Under the pieces are notes generated by a model. That model ran no database searches. It worked only from the letters and a program-made list of their open reading frames with translations, and was not told the origin of the DNA. Positions 1-9,593 of a stretch of 32,950 bases of DNA are shown here, piece after piece. This stretch comes from DATKFM01 sp046154965 (GTDB taxonomy: Bacteria > Pseudomonadota > Alphaproteobacteria > Dongiales > Dongiaceae): NCBI GenBank assembly GCA_046154965.1, contig JBJXDY010000111.1, positions 1 through 32,950 of the forward strand, given 5' to 3'. Position 1 is the stretch's first letter. Every line of letters starts with the position of its first letter. The position numbers and the translations under genes were made by a program.

Positions 1-147
1 CCCGTTGAGGACCCGGCGCCGGCAGCGAGCACCGCCGAGCCGCAGCCGGCCGCCAAGCCTGCCGCGGCCACGGCGCAGGACGTCCCCGCCGAACAATCCG
101 ACGATCCAATCGGCGATCTCCTGCAGAAAGTGAATGCCACGCAATGA
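1..147 (+). CDS. ftsL: C-terminal end of probable cell division protein FtsL (partial)
   Basis: An open frame enters from the left edge and stops with TGA at 145-147, giving the last 48 residues of a protein. The visible part is an Ala/Pro/Glu-rich tail ending in IGDLLQKVNATQ; no domain lies inside the window. The call rests on position: in dcw clusters the gene directly before ftsI is ftsL, and alphaproteobacterial FtsL proteins often carry a low-complexity C-terminal tail. The stop overlaps the ftsI start as ATGA, which suggests translational coupling. FtsL is a bitopic septum protein that works with FtsB and FtsQ to activate FtsWI. The coiled coil and membrane segment that would prove identity are outside the window. 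Confidence 0.62.
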   Translation, partial: PVEDPAPAASTAEPQPAAKPAAATAQDVPAEQSDDPIGDLLQKVNATQ

Positions 148-1883
148 CCAGGGCAGCGCATTCCCAGACCATGCAATTCCGCACGCCGGGAATCGTCGAT
201 TCCAGGTCGTCGCGCCGTGACGACACGCTGCTGCTTGACGGCAACGCCAAGCGGGCGATCGAGATCGGCCGCTCGCGCCTGCTGTTCGGCGCCGCCATGT
301 TCACGCTGGCGTTCTTTGTTATTGCTGCACGGCTGGTCACGGTATCGCTGCTGTCAGACGGCGCGGAGCCGCGCCTGACGGTTCTGGCGCCTGAAGGGGC
401 GCAGCCGGAACGGGGCGAGATCCGCGACCGGAACGGTGTTGTCCTCGCCACCAATCTGGTCACCGCGTCGCTCTACGCCAATCCGCAGCAGGTCATCGAT
501 ATCGAGGAAGCCGCCACCAAGATCAGCCAGGCATTGCCGGATGTGGACCCGATCGATCTCCTGGAGAAGCTCACCAGCGACCGCTCGTTCGTCTGGGTTA
601 AGCGCGGCCTGACGCCGCGGCAGCACGACGCCGTCAACCGCCTCGGCCTGCCGGGCTTCTATTTCCAGCGCGAGGAGCGGCGCGTCTATCCCCAGGGCAG
701 CCTGACCGCCCATGTGGTCGGCTTCGCCGATGTGGACAATCGCGGCCTCTCGGGCATCGAGCAGTCGTTCGACGAGACGCTGCGCCAGGGCGGCCGCCCG
801 GTCACGCTGTCGATCGATCTGCGCATCCAGAACATCCTGCGCGAAGAGCTGGGCAAGGCGATCGCCGATTTCACCGCCATCGGCGGCGCCGCCGTGCTGC
901 TGGATATCCGCACCGGCGAGATCCTCGGTATGGTGTCGCTGCCGGATTTCGATCCCAACGATGCGGGTGTCGCTTCGGAAGAATCGCGCTTCAACCGCAA
1001 CGCGCTGGGCGTCTACGAGATGGGCTCCACCTTCAAGATCTTCAACACGGCGATGGCGCTGGATGCCGGCATCGTCGGCATGAATGACGGCTTCGACGCG
1101 CGAAAGCCGATCCGCATCGGCGGCTTTACCATCACCGATTTCAAGCCGAAGAACCGCTGGCTCAGCGTGCCCGAGATATTCATGTACTCGTCGAACATCG
1201 GCTCGGCGAAGATGGCCGAACAGGCCGGCACCGAGCGGCAGCAGCTATTCATGAACCGGCTCGGTTTCTTCAAGCAGGTGCCGCTGGAGCTGCCCGAGCG
1301 CGGCAAGCCGATGTACCCCTCGGACTGGAAGCCGATCAACACGATGACCATCGCCTATGGCCATGGCATCGCCGTGACGCCGCTGCATCTCGTAAGCGGC
1401 GTCGCCGCCGTCGTCAATGGCGGCCTGCTGCGGCCGATGACGCTGATGAAGCGCGATTCCGGCGACCCCGCGCCCGGGCGCCGCATCATCCGCGAGGAAA
1501 CCTCGGAGAAGATGCGGCAGCTCCTGCGGCTGGTGGTGCAGGGTGGCACCGGCAGGCTCGCCGATGTCGCCGGCTATATCGTCGGCGGCAAGACCGGCAC
1601 CGCCGACAAGCAGAAGGGCCGCAGCTATAGCGAGAATTCGCGCGTCGCTTCGTTCGTCGGCGCCTTTCCAATGAACGATCCGCGCTACGCCTTCCTCATC
1701 ATGGTGGATGAGCCCAAGCCCAACGAGCATTCCCACGGCTATGCGACCGGCGGCTGGGTCGCCGCACCTGCCGCGCACAATATCATCGAGCGCGTGGCGC
1801 CGTTGGTCGGCCTGCCGCGCGTTCCCGACATGGACGCTGAAGAAGTGAACGACCTCTTCGTCACGGTGAGCGCCGCGGACTGA
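144..1883 (+). CDS. ftsI: Septal peptidoglycan transpeptidase FtsI (PBP3)
   Basis: This is a class B penicillin-binding protein of 579 residues, close to the usual length. A cytoplasmic N-terminus is followed by one membrane segment at about residues 45-65, the dimerisation domain (GEIRDRNGVVLA near residue 90) and the transpeptidase domain. The three active-site motifs are all present: S295-T-F-K298 (nucleophile serine), S349-S-N351 and K483-T-G485. It crosslinks septal peptidoglycan in the periplasm together with FtsW, encoded downstream. The ATG at 144 overlaps the upstream stop (ATGA), which fixes the start. murE follows after two bases. Nothing in it appears degraded. Confidence 0.97.
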   Translation: MTRAAHSQTMQFRTPGIVDSRSSRRDDTLLLDGNAKRAIEIGRSRLLFGAAMFTLAFFVIAARLVTVSLLSDGAEPRLTVLAPEGAQPERGEIRDRNGVVLATNLVTASLYANPQQVIDIEEAATKISQALPDVDPIDLLEKLTSDRSFVWVKRGLTPRQHDAVNRLGLPGFYFQREERRVYPQGSLTAHVVGFADVDNRGLSGIEQSFDETLRQGGRPVTLSIDLRIQNILREELGKAIADFTAIGGAAVLLDIRTGEILGMVSLPDFDPNDAGVASEESRFNRNALGVYEMGSTFKIFNTAMALDAGIVGMNDGFDARKPIRIGGFTITDFKPKNRWLSVPEIFMYSSNIGSAKMAEQAGTERQQLFMNRLGFFKQVPLELPERGKPMYPSDWKPINTMTIAYGHGIAVTPLHLVSGVAAVVNGGLLRPMTLMKRDSGDPAPGRRIIREETSEKMRQLLRLVVQGGTGRLADVAGYIVGGKTGTADKQKGRSYSENSRVASFVGAFPMNDPRYAFLIMVDEPKPNEHSHGYATGGWVAAPAAHNIIERVAPLVGLPRVPDMDAEEVNDLFVTVSAAD

Positions 1884-1885
1884 GA

Positions 1886-3394
1886 ATGGCCCGGTTGGAG
1901 GAACTTATCGGCACGGCATCGAACATCTGGCAGGCAGGCACGGGACGCGCCGATCTCGACATCAGCGGCGTGACCGCGGACTCGCGCCAGGTGCGGGCCG
2001 GTTATCTCTTCGCCGCCCTGCCCGGCAGCCGCGCCGACGGCAGCCAGTTCGTCGCCGACGCGGTGAAGCGCGGCGCCGTTGCCGTGCTGGCGCCCGCGGG
2101 AACCGCCGTCGGCAATCTGCCGGCCGGTGTCGCCCTCCTGCGCGACGAGAATGCACGCCGCCGGCTGGCGCTGCTGGCCGCCGCCTTCTATGCACGGCAA
2201 CCCAAGACCATCGCCGCCATCACCGGCACCAGCGGCAAGACCTCCACGGCTGATTTCACCCGCCAGCTCTGGACGCGCCTGGGTCATCGGGCCGCCAGCT
2301 TGGGCACGCTCGGCGTGGTGCTGCCGGACCGCCATATCGACGGCGCACTGACCACGCCGGATCCGGTCGCGCTGCATAAGCAGCTCGCCGAGCTTGCCGA
2401 TGCCGGCATCGATCATCTGGCGATGGAGGCCTCCAGCCATGGCCTCGACCAGTTCCGCCTCGACGGCGTGCGGGTGCAGGCCGCCGCCTTCACCAATCTC
2501 AGCCGCGATCACCTGGATTATCACGGCACGCTCGAAGCCTACTTCGCCGCCAAACGCCGGCTGTTCAGCGACATCCTGCGCGACGGCGGGCTCGCGGTGC
2601 TCAATGCCGATGTGGCGGAATTTGCACCTCTGGCCGAGCTGTGCCGCAGCCGCAAGCTCAAGATCGTCTCCTTCGGCCAAAAGGCCGGCGATCTCCGCAT
2701 CGTCAGCGCCCAATCCCGCACCGACGGCCAGGATCTGACCATCGCCGCCTTCGGCCGCAACTTTGACATTGCCTTCCCCGTTCCCGGCGCGTTCCAGGGG
2801 TTCAATTTGCTGGCGGCGCTCGGCCTGGTGATCGGCGGCGGCAACATAGATGCAGATAAGGTGATGCAGGCCGCGACGACGCTGACCGGCGTGCGCGGCC
2901 GGTTGGAGCTTGTGGCGCGGCATCCTTCGGGTGCTGCCATCTATGTCGACTATTCCCACAAGCCCGAAGGGCTGAGCGCCGTGCTCGGCGCGCTGCGCCC
3001 CCACACCGATCACCGCCTGTCGGTAGTGTTCGGCTGCGGCGGCGACCGGGACAAGGGCAAGCGGCCGCAGATGGGCGAGATCGCCGAGCGGCTGGCCGAC
3101 GATGTCATCGTCACCGACGACAATCCCCGCAGCGAGGATCCGGTGCGCATCCGCGCGGAGATCCTGGCCGGCTGCAAGAATGCGCGGGAGATCGGCGACC
3201 GCGCCGAGGCCATCCGCGCCGCCGTGGGCGCGCTCAGCGCCGGCGACATCCTGGTCATCGCCGGCAAGGGCCATGAGACCTATCAGATCGTCGGCGACAA
3301 GACCCTGCCGTTCGATGACGCCGAGGTCGCGCGCAAGGCCGCGATCGCTCTCGGCGGCAGTGCTGCCGGTGCCGCCGGCAAGGCGGCGAAATAG
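1886..3394 (+). CDS. murE: UDP-MurNAc-tripeptide synthetase (meso-diaminopimelate ligase) MurE
   Basis: This cytoplasmic Mur ligase adds the third stem-peptide residue to UDP-MurNAc-L-Ala-D-Glu using ATP. The protein is 502 residues. The ATP-binding loop is T113-G-T-S-G-K118-T-S, followed by a typical Mur central domain (MEASSHGLDQFR) and C-terminal domain (VFGCGGDRDKGKR). The motif D412-N-P-R415 is the signature of enzymes selecting meso-diaminopimelate rather than lysine, so this wall is of the Gram-negative A1-gamma type. The ATG lies two bases after the ftsI stop and murF begins two bases after its own stop, so it is an internal operon gene. The last dozen residues are an Ala/Gly/Lys tail of no clear function. 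Confidence 0.97.
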   Translation: MARLEELIGTASNIWQAGTGRADLDISGVTADSRQVRAGYLFAALPGSRADGSQFVADAVKRGAVAVLAPAGTAVGNLPAGVALLRDENARRRLALLAAAFYARQPKTIAAITGTSGKTSTADFTRQLWTRLGHRAASLGTLGVVLPDRHIDGALTTPDPVALHKQLAELADAGIDHLAMEASSHGLDQFRLDGVRVQAAAFTNLSRDHLDYHGTLEAYFAAKRRLFSDILRDGGLAVLNADVAEFAPLAELCRSRKLKIVSFGQKAGDLRIVSAQSRTDGQDLTIAAFGRNFDIAFPVPGAFQGFNLLAALGLVIGGGNIDADKVMQAATTLTGVRGRLELVARHPSGAAIYVDYSHKPEGLSAVLGALRPHTDHRLSVVFGCGGDRDKGKRPQMGEIAERLADDVIVTDDNPRSEDPVRIRAEILAGCKNAREIGDRAEAIRAAVGALSAGDILVIAGKGHETYQIVGDKTLPFDDAEVARKAAIALGGSAAGAAGKAAK

Positions 3395-3396
3395 CC

Positions 3397-4833
3397 ATGG
3401 CCGCAGCGACCGATATTCTCTGGACGACAGATGAAGCCGTGCAGGCCACGGGCGGCCATGCCACCAGCGACTGGTCGGCACGGCGCGTGGCCATCGACAG
3501 CCGTACGGCCCAGCCGGGCGACCTGTTCGTCGCGCTCAAGGGGCCGCATTTCGACGGCCATGATTTCATCGCCGGCGCGTTGAAAGGCGGAGCATCCGCG
3601 GCTGTCGTCCATCGCATGCCGGAGAATCTCTCGAGCGACGCGCCGCTGCTGCTGGTCAACGACACCATGACCGCGCTGGAAGCTCTCGGCCGGGCCGCAC
3701 GGGCGCGCACGAAGGCGAAGTTCGTCGCCGTCACCGGCAGCGTCGGCAAGACCAGCACCAAGGAAGCGCTGCGCCTCGCCCTGGCCACGGCCGGCAGCAC
3801 CTATGCGACGACGGGCAATCTGAACAATCAATGGGGCGTGCCGCTGAGCCTGGCCAACATGCCGCGCCAATCCCGCTTCGGCGTGTTCGAGCTCGGCATG
3901 AATCATGCGGGCGAGATCGGCCCGCTGTCGAAGCAGGTTCGGCCGGAAATCGCCATCATCACCAATGTCGCGCCGGCGCATCTGGAATTCTTCGACTCCG
4001 TCGAGGCGATCGCCGATGCCAAGGCGGAGATCTTCGAGGGCCTGCCGAAGGACGGCATCGCCATCCTGAACCGCGACAACGAGTATTTCGGCCGTCTCGC
4101 GGATCACGCCCGCCGCCAGGGCATCAGCCGGATCATCGGCTTCGGCGCCCATGCCGAAGCGACGGCGCGCCTGATCGACTGCGTGGCGGAAGGCAATAGC
4201 GGCCGCATCCGCGCCCGCATCCTCGGCCGCGATATCGAGTACACCGTCGGCGCAGCCGGCCGGCACCATGCCATCAACAGCCTGGCCGTGCTGGCCGCCG
4301 TCATGTCCCTCAATGTCGATGTGGATGTCGCCGCCGCCGCGCTGGCGCAGCTGCAGGCCCTGAAGGGCCGCGGCCAGCGCTCCCATGTCGCCCTTGCCGG
4401 CGGCAGCTTCGAGATCATCGACGAAAGCTATAACGCCAGCCCCGCCGCCATGCGCGCGGCCATCCAGGTGCTGGCGCTGACGAAACCCGCCCGCGGGGCC
4501 CGCCGCATCGCCGTGCTCGGCGATATGCGCGAACTGGGCCCCGAGGGTGCAAAACTACACGCCGACCTTGCCGCCGACCTCTCCGCGGCGGGTGTGGACC
4601 TCGTGTTCACCGCAGGGCCTCTGATGGCGTCGCTGAACGCGGCGCTACCGGCGGCCCTGCGTGGCGCCCATTTCAACGACTCGGCCAGCCTGTCGCCCGC
4701 GGTGATCGAAGCCGTGCGCCCCGGCGACATCGTGCTGGTCAAGGGATCGCTCGGCAGCCGCATGGGACCGATTGTCGAGGCGCTGAGGGCGCTCGACGCC
4801 GGCAGCCTGTCACGGGCGGTCAACGGGCAATAG
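3397..4833 (+). CDS. murF: UDP-MurNAc-tripeptide--D-Ala-D-Ala ligase MurF
   Basis: MurF attaches D-Ala-D-Ala to UDP-MurNAc-tripeptide, the last cytoplasmic step before lipid attachment. The 478-residue protein has the ATP loop T113-G-S-V-G-K118-T-S, the MurF-specific block GNLNNQWGVPLSL, and the C-terminal signatures DESYNASPAAMRAAI and AVLGDMRELG. It uses the product of ddl, encoded about 7 kb downstream in the same cluster. The start is two bases after the murE stop. Length and motifs are normal. Confidence 0.97.
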   Translation: MAAATDILWTTDEAVQATGGHATSDWSARRVAIDSRTAQPGDLFVALKGPHFDGHDFIAGALKGGASAAVVHRMPENLSSDAPLLLVNDTMTALEALGRAARARTKAKFVAVTGSVGKTSTKEALRLALATAGSTYATTGNLNNQWGVPLSLANMPRQSRFGVFELGMNHAGEIGPLSKQVRPEIAIITNVAPAHLEFFDSVEAIADAKAEIFEGLPKDGIAILNRDNEYFGRLADHARRQGISRIIGFGAHAEATARLIDCVAEGNSGRIRARILGRDIEYTVGAAGRHHAINSLAVLAAVMSLNVDVDVAAAALAQLQALKGRGQRSHVALAGGSFEIIDESYNASPAAMRAAIQVLALTKPARGARRIAVLGDMRELGPEGAKLHADLAADLSAAGVDLVFTAGPLMASLNAALPAALRGAHFNDSASLSPAVIEAVRPGDIVLVKGSLGSRMGPIVEALRALDAGSLSRAVNGQ

Positions 4834-4845
4834 GGAAGAACAAGA

Positions 4846-5934
4846 ATGCTCTATAATCTGCTTGCCCCGCTGGCCGACGAGAATGCGGCTTTCAATCTCT
4901 TCCGCTACATCACCTTCCGCAGCGGCGGCGCGGTAGTTACGGCGCTGATCATCGCCTTCATCATGGGGCCACGTACCATCCGCTGGCTGAAGAAGAAGCA
5001 GCGCGAGGGCCAGCCGATCCGCAGCGATGGGCCGGAGAGCCATCTGCTGACCAAGCAGGGCACACCCACCATGGGCGGCGTGCTGATCCTGATGTCGCTG
5101 CTGATCTCCACCCTGCTCTGGGCCGATCTCAGCAACGGCTATGTCTGGGTCGTCATCTTCGTGACCCTGGCCTACGGCCTGATCGGTTTCGGCGACGACT
5201 ATCTGAAGCTCACCAAGCGTAACAGCCGCGGTCTGCGCAGCCGCGACAAGTTCCTTGCCCAGGTCGTCATCGGTATCGCCGCGGGTATCGCCATCGTCTG
5301 GCTGGCGCCGCCGGGTATCGAAACCGGCCTGGCGATTCCCTTCGTCAAGGACTTGCTGCTGCCGCTTGGATGGTTCTTCGTCATCGTCGCCATGTTCGTG
5401 ATGGTCGGCGCCTCCAACGCGGTGAATCTCACCGACGGGCTGGATGGCCTCGCCATTGTGCCCGCCATGATCGCGGTCGGCTGTTATGCCCTGATCGCCT
5501 ACCTGGTCGGCAACGCGGTCTTCGCCAATTATCTGCAGATCACCTACGTCCAAGGCACCGGCGAACTGGCCGTATTCTGCGGCGCATTCATCGGCGCCGG
5601 CCTCGGCTTCCTCTGGTTCAACGCCCCGCCCGCCATGGTTTTCATGGGCGACACCGGCTCGCTGTCCGTCGGCGGTGCGCTCGGCGCCATCAGCGTCGTG
5701 ACCAAGCATGAGCTGGTGCTGCTGATCATCGGCGGGCTGTTCGTGCTGGAAACCGTCTCGGTCATCGTCCAGGTGGCGTCCTACAAGCTGACGGGCAAGC
5801 GCGTCTTCCGCATGGCGCCGCTGCATCACCATTACGAGAAGAAGGGCTGGGCCGAGCCCACCATCGTCATCCGCTTCTGGATCATCGCCTCGATCTTGGC
5901 GCTGGCCGGACTCGCCACCCTGAAGCTGCGCTAG
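4846..5934 (+). CDS. mraY: Phospho-MurNAc-pentapeptide transferase MraY
   Basis: MraY transfers phospho-MurNAc-pentapeptide from UDP to undecaprenyl phosphate, making lipid I at the inner face of the membrane. The 362-residue polytopic protein shows about ten hydrophobic segments. The catalytic and Mg-binding aspartates are visible: D117-D118 in GFGDDYLKL and D269 in FMGDTGSLS. NAVNLTDGLDGLA and the H327-H-H329 motif (PLHHHYEKKGW) are also family hallmarks. A GGGAAG-like ribosome site at about 4833-4838 precedes the ATG, in a 12-base gap after murF. murD starts seven bases after the stop. Confidence 0.97.
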   Translation: MLYNLLAPLADENAAFNLFRYITFRSGGAVVTALIIAFIMGPRTIRWLKKKQREGQPIRSDGPESHLLTKQGTPTMGGVLILMSLLISTLLWADLSNGYVWVVIFVTLAYGLIGFGDDYLKLTKRNSRGLRSRDKFLAQVVIGIAAGIAIVWLAPPGIETGLAIPFVKDLLLPLGWFFVIVAMFVMVGASNAVNLTDGLDGLAIVPAMIAVGCYALIAYLVGNAVFANYLQITYVQGTGELAVFCGAFIGAGLGFLWFNAPPAMVFMGDTGSLSVGGALGAISVVTKHELVLLIIGGLFVLETVSVIVQVASYKLTGKRVFRMAPLHHHYEKKGWAEPTIVIRFWIIASILALAGLATLKLR

Positions 5935-5941
5935 GACCGGC

Positions 5942-7360
5942 ATGAGCACCGCGCAATTCCATATTCCCGACGTCGCCGGCCGCACCTATGCGGTTTTCGG
6001 CCTGGCGCGTTCGGGCATGGCCGCGGCGAAGGTGCTCGCCGCCAATGGCGCGCGCGTCTGGGCCTGGGACGACAGCAACGCCTCCCATGGCAAGGCGGCG
6101 GCGGCCGGCATTCCCCTGGTCGATCTCTATCATTGCGACTGGGCGGAAGTGAGCGAACTGGTGCTCAGCCCCGGCATCCCGCACACGCACCCGAAGCCGC
6201 ATCCGGTGGCGGCGCTGGCGAAGCAGCATGACTGCGCCATCATCGGCGACATGGAGCTGCTGGCGCGGGCCGATACCGGCGCCCGCTTCGTCGGCATCAC
6301 CGGCACCAACGGCAAGTCCACGACTACCTCCCTGATCGGCCACATCCTGATGCAGGCCGGCCTCAGCACGGAGGTCGGCGGCAATCTTGGCACCGCCGCG
6401 CTCGATCTGCGTCCGCTGGATGCCCGGGGAGTCTATGTGCTGGAGGCATCGTCCTACCAGCTTGAGCTGATGCCTTCGATGGTTTTCGACGTCGCGGTGC
6501 TGCTCAACATCACGCCCGACCATCTGGACCGCCATGGCGGCATGGACGGCTATGTCACTGCCAAGCTGCGCATCTTCGAGCGCCAGACTTCAAAGCAGGC
6601 GGCGATCATCGGTATCGACGACGAGCATTGCCGCGCGATCCGTCAGAAGGTCGCCGACCTCAAACAACAGCGTGTCATCCCGATTTCCGCCGCGAACTGC
6701 GCCGCCGGCGGCATCTATGCCGAGGGCGGCAAGCTGATCGACGACATGGCCGGCGATGGCCGCACCGTCATGACCCTGGCCGACGCGCCGCGCCTGCCCG
6801 GCCCGCATAACTGGCAGAACATCGCCGCCGCGTATGCTGCCTGCCGCGCGCTCGACATCGCCGTGGAGAAGATCGTCGCCGGGATCAAGGCTTTCCCCGG
6901 CCTGGCGCACCGGCAGGAGCTGATCGCCACCATCGGCGGCGTCGCCTACATCAATGACAGCAAGGCCACCAACGCCGACGCCACGGAAAAGGCGCTCGCC
7001 TGCTACCAGCCGATCTACTGGATCCTCGGCGGCCGCGCCAAGGAGACGGGTCTCGACGGGCTCGAACCCTATTATCCGCGCATCGCCCACGCCTTCCTGA
7101 TCGGCGAGGCGACAGACCGGTTCGCCGCCGCACTCCATGGCCGCGTTGCTTTCACCAGATGCGGCACCCTCGACGCCGCCGTGAGCGCCGCCCACGCCAT
7201 GGTCCGCCGCGCGGTGAAACCCGGCGCCGTGGTGCTCTTGTCGCCAGCCTGTGCGTCGTTCGATCAGTTCGCCAATTTCGAGGAACGCGGCGACGCATTC
7301 CGCCGCGCCGTCCTGGCCCTGCAATCGCCTTCGGCCACCGCGGCGGGAGGCGCGCGATGA
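5942..7360 (+). CDS. murD: UDP-MurNAc-L-alanine--D-glutamate ligase MurD
   Basis: MurD adds D-glutamate to UDP-MurNAc-L-Ala in the cytoplasm. The 472-residue protein starts with a Rossmann-like UDP-binding domain (VFGLARSGMAAAK). The ATP loop is T120-G-T-N-G-K125-S-T-T, and the MurD blocks PDHLDRHGGMDGY, NDSKATNADAT and LSPACASFDQF follow. The stop TGA at 7358-7360 overlaps the ftsW ATG. Placement after mraY and before ftsW is the canonical dcw order. Confidence 0.97.
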   Translation: MSTAQFHIPDVAGRTYAVFGLARSGMAAAKVLAANGARVWAWDDSNASHGKAAAAGIPLVDLYHCDWAEVSELVLSPGIPHTHPKPHPVAALAKQHDCAIIGDMELLARADTGARFVGITGTNGKSTTTSLIGHILMQAGLSTEVGGNLGTAALDLRPLDARGVYVLEASSYQLELMPSMVFDVAVLLNITPDHLDRHGGMDGYVTAKLRIFERQTSKQAAIIGIDDEHCRAIRQKVADLKQQRVIPISAANCAAGGIYAEGGKLIDDMAGDGRTVMTLADAPRLPGPHNWQNIAAAYAACRALDIAVEKIVAGIKAFPGLAHRQELIATIGGVAYINDSKATNADATEKALACYQPIYWILGGRAKETGLDGLEPYYPRIAHAFLIGEATDRFAAALHGRVAFTRCGTLDAAVSAAHAMVRRAVKPGAVVLLSPACASFDQFANFEERGDAFRRAVLALQSPSATAAGGAR

Positions 7361-8481
7361 TGACCTTTGCGCGCACCGATACCAGTCTGCTGGGCCGCTG
7401 GTGGTGGACCGTCGACCGCTGGATGATGCTGGCGCTGTTTGCGCTGATGTTCTGCGGCGCCATTCTGGTGCTGGCCGCCAGCCCGGCGGTCTCCCAGCGC
7501 ATCGGCCTCGACCGCTTCTATCTCGCCCGCCACCACCTGGTGATGCTGCCGGTGGCGGCGACGATCATCTTCAGCGTCTCGACGCTGAACCTGAAGACGC
7601 TGCGGCGCCTGTCGGTCATCGGCTTCGTCATCGCCCTCGGCCTGACCGCGCTGACCCTGGTGGCCGGGAGCGAGATCAAGGGCGCCACCCGCTGGGTTTC
7701 CATCGGCGGCTTCTCGCTGCAGCCCTCGGAATTCCTCAAGCCCACCTTCGCCATCGTCGCCGCTTGGCTATTGGCGGCCCAGCATGGCAAGCAGGCCATG
7801 CCAGGCAATCTGCTGTGCCTGGCGCTCTACGCCGTCGTCGCCGCCCTGCTGCTGCTGCAGCCGGATCTGGGCATGACCGTGATCGTTTCGGCCACTTGGT
7901 TCGTGCAGTTTTTCCTGGCCGGGCTGCCGATCATCTGGGTGGCGCTGCTGGTCGGCGGGGGCATCGCCGGAGTCATCGGCGCCTACTTCTCCCTGGCCCA
8001 TGTGCGCGAGCGCGTCGACAGCTTTCTCGATCCGGCCGTCGGCGACCGCTACCAGGTCGAGCGTTCCCTGGAGGCCTTCATGAATGGCGGCCTGATCGGC
8101 CGCGGCCCCGGCGAAGGCACGGTCAAGGAAGTGCTGCCCGATGCCCATGCCGACTTCATCTTCGCTGTCGCCGGCGAGGAATTCGGCGTCCTGCTCTGCC
8201 TGCTGCTGGTGGCGCTCTTCGCCTTCGTCGTGCTGCGCGGCATGTCCAAGCTGATGAGCGAGCAGAATTTGTTCGTGCTGCTGGCGGCCGGCGGCCTGAT
8301 CACCGCCTTCGGCCTGCAGGCGATCGTCAACATGGCGTCGGCGCTGCATCTGGTGCCGACCAAGGGCATGACCCTGCCTTTCATCAGCTACGGCGGCTCG
8401 TCGCTGCTTTCCCTGGCGCTGTCCATGGGCCTGGTGCTGGCGCTGACCCGCCGCCGCGCCGGCCTGGGAGACACGCCGTGA
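7357..8481 (+). CDS. ftsW: Lipid II polymerase / division protein FtsW
   Basis: FtsW is the SEDS-family glycosyltransferase that polymerises lipid II at the septum together with FtsI. The 374-residue protein has about ten membrane segments. SEDS signatures are visible: GATRWVSIGGFSLQPSEFLKP, the loop PDAHADFIFAVAGEEFG, and the C-terminal PFISYGGSSLL. The frame is open further upstream to 7159, but that part lies inside murD. The ATG at 7357 (MMTFARTD) overlaps the murD stop as ATGA and matches the other junctions here; the next ATG at 7360 is equally possible. Confidence 0.95.
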   Translation: MMTFARTDTSLLGRWWWTVDRWMMLALFALMFCGAILVLAASPAVSQRIGLDRFYLARHHLVMLPVAATIIFSVSTLNLKTLRRLSVIGFVIALGLTALTLVAGSEIKGATRWVSIGGFSLQPSEFLKPTFAIVAAWLLAAQHGKQAMPGNLLCLALYAVVAALLLLQPDLGMTVIVSATWFVQFFLAGLPIIWVALLVGGGIAGVIGAYFSLAHVRERVDSFLDPAVGDRYQVERSLEAFMNGGLIGRGPGEGTVKEVLPDAHADFIFAVAGEEFGVLLCLLLVALFAFVVLRGMSKLMSEQNLFVLLAAGGLITAFGLQAIVNMASALHLVPTKGMTLPFISYGGSSLLSLALSMGLVLALTRRRAGLGDTP

Positions 8482-9593
8482 CCGCGCACGCCCCGATCGT
8501 GCTCGCCGCCGGCGGCACTGGCGGCCACTTGTTTCCGGCGGAAGCGCTGGCGTCTGTGCTGATCGGCAGAGGCTATCGCGTCGTCCTGATCACCGATCCG
8601 CGCGGCACGGGCTTCGGCGAGCGCATGGCCTCCGTCGAACTACACCGCATCAGCGCCGGCGGCGTCGCCGGCGGCAGCCTGGTGCGCCGCGCCCGGAGCG
8701 TGGTGCAGCTGGGCTTCGGGTTCTTCCAGGCCCGCAGCCTGATAGCGCAACTGAAGCCGAGCGTTGCCGTCGGCTTCGGCGGCTATGCTTCCGTGCCGAC
8801 GATCCTGGCCGCCAGCTTCGCCGGTGTTCCCACGGTGATCCATGAACAGAACGCTGTCCTCGGCCGCGCCAACCGCCTGCTGGCGCGGCGCGCCACGCGG
8901 ATCGCCGCATCATTCCCCGGCGCCATCGCCGAGGCCGGCCGTGTCATCGTCACCGGCAATCCGGTGCGCCCGTCCATCGCCGCGCTGGCGATCGCGCCCT
9001 ATGCGGCGCCGGAAGCGAACGGCAAATTCAATCTGCTGGTCACCGGCGGCAGCCAGGGCGCCCGCGCCTTCGGCCGTCTGCTGCCGGAGGCCATCGCGCT
9101 GCTGCCGGAGGACAAGCGGCGGCGGCTCGCCCTGGTGCAGCAATGCCGCGCCGAGGACCTCGACCGCGTGAAGGCCACATACGGCGAACTCAAGGTCTCC
9201 GCCGAGCTGGCGCCGTTCTTCGCCGATATTCCTCAGCGGCTGCGCGATTGCCATCTGGTGGTGGCGCGCTCGGGCGCCTCCACGGTGGCGGAATTGGCCG
9301 CGTCCGGGCGTCCCGCGCTGCTGATCCCCTATCCCCATGCGACCGACGATCACCAGACGGCCAATGCCCAGGTGATCGCCAAGGCCGGCGGCGCGTGGCT
9401 GCTGCCGGAAGCGGCGCTGACGCCGGCGCTGCTGGCCAAACATCTAGCGGATCTGATGGACAAGCCGGTGGATCTTGCCAACGCCGCCGCATCTGCCCGC
9501 GGCTGCGGGCGTGTCGACGCGGCCGAAAGGCTGGCCGATCTGGTGTCGGCGCTTGCGCCCGGCAATGGCATGAAGCAGGAGGCCGCGGCATGA
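8478..9593 (+). CDS. murG: Lipid II synthase (GlcNAc transferase) MurG
   Basis: MurG is a GT28-family enzyme that moves GlcNAc from UDP-GlcNAc onto lipid I at the inner membrane face, giving lipid II. The chosen start is GTG at 8478, overlapping the ftsW stop as GTGA. It places the donor loop G12-G-T-G-G-H17 at its normal place near the N-terminus and gives a 371-residue protein, the usual size. Other signatures are IHEQNAVLGRANRLL, VTGGSQGARAFG and VVARSGASTVAEL, with PYPHATDDHQ in the UDP-GlcNAc site. The frame stays open back to 7251, but that is read-through of ftsW in another frame and is not part of the gene. Confidence 0.95.
   Translation: MTAHAPIVLAAGGTGGHLFPAEALASVLIGRGYRVVLITDPRGTGFGERMASVELHRISAGGVAGGSLVRRARSVVQLGFGFFQARSLIAQLKPSVAVGFGGYASVPTILAASFAGVPTVIHEQNAVLGRANRLLARRATRIAASFPGAIAEAGRVIVTGNPVRPSIAALAIAPYAAPEANGKFNLLVTGGSQGARAFGRLLPEAIALLPEDKRRRLALVQQCRAEDLDRVKATYGELKVSAELAPFFADIPQRLRDCHLVVARSGASTVAELAASGRPALLIPYPHATDDHQTANAQVIAKAGGAWLLPEAALTPALLAKHLADLMDKPVDLANAAASARGCGRVDAAERLADLVSALAPGNGMKQEAAA

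Noticed and set aside
1739..3481. Antisense open frame of 580 codons across murE
   Set aside because: Shadow frame of murE with no recognisable motif.
7251..8477. N-terminal extension of murG making a 780-residue fusion
   Set aside because: The extension is ftsW read in another frame (Arg/Pro-rich). The MurG family start with GGTGGH near residue 12 begins at the GTG at 8478.
9143..9589. N-terminal extension of murC
   Set aside because: It is murG in another frame; the ATG at 9590 gives the normal MurC N-terminus and an ATGA overlap.
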